A stretch of 6,392 nt of DNA, from assembly GCA_014730235.1 (NCBI GenBank), contig WJIO01000104.1, positions 1 to 6,392 of the forward strand, written 5' to 3'. The notes under the pieces were generated by a model. It was not told the DNA's origin, searched no databases, and saw only the letters and a program-made list of their open reading frames with translations. This document shows positions 6,376 to 6,392 of the stretch, one piece after another. The position numbers and the translations under genes are program-made. Numbering within the stretch: the stretch's first letter is position 1; the number at the start of each line of letters is the position of its first letter. Origin of the DNA: Candidatus Poribacteria bacterium (lineage in GTDB: Bacteria; Poribacteria; DTPJ01; WJIO01).

Positions 6376-6392
6376 ACCTGAGAATATTAATA

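Noticed and set aside
1-6392. Mobile element, CRISPR, defence or phage cassette
   Set aside because: No transposase, integrase, repeat array, nuclease or phage-like protein is encoded, and all space is taken by metabolic or membrane genes in one orientation.

Overview
The window comes from a bacterial chromosome. All five genes I can support lie on the minus strand, so transcription runs from high to low coordinates. By eye the DNA is moderately AT-rich, Shine-Dalgarno sequences are clear, and one good sigma70-type promoter is visible. The gene content is typical of uncultivated or environmental carbohydrate degraders such as Planctomycetes/Lentisphaerae-like bacteria, Poribacteria-like sponge or sediment lineages, and similar candidate phyla. 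These are a GH2 glycosidase, a Gfo/Idh/MocA oxidoreductase, a GT39-like membrane protein and a large DUF6784/DUF6785-type membrane protein. That taxonomic statement is an inference from gene families and was not tested.

Layout in transcription order. At 6362-4425 is a 645-residue polytopic membrane protein with a TTG start, resembling the uncharacterised DUF6784/DUF6785 family. A 122-base gap (4424-4303) follows and holds a near-consensus promoter (TTGACT, 17 bases, TATACT) overlapped by an imperfect palindrome. Downstream come four tightly packed genes: a Gfo/Idh/MocA-family NAD(P)-dependent oxidoreductase (4302-3328), an HD-domain phosphohydrolase (3302-2637), an ArnT/PMT-like integral membrane glycosyltransferase (2634-691) and the N-terminal third or so of a glycoside hydrolase family 2 enzyme (671 to beyond base 1). 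Gaps between these four are 25, 2 and 19 bases, so they probably form one operon that continues out of the window to the left.

How they may work together (inference): the first gene could bring a glycoside or other small solute across the inner membrane. The GH2 enzyme, which has no signal peptide, would cleave a glycoside in the cytoplasm, and the oxidoreductase would oxidise a released sugar or polyol. The HD hydrolase and the membrane glycosyltransferase do not fit this catabolic scheme. They may only share the promoter, or may point to a glycan-modification role.

I see no RNA genes, CRISPR arrays, insertion sequences, phage genes or long repeats. Coding density is high. The only stretch without a gene that exceeds 30 bases is the promoter region at 4303-4424. 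I find no clear evidence of a new defence or mobile system. The most open questions are the role of the DUF6785-like protein and the odd gene combination of the operon.
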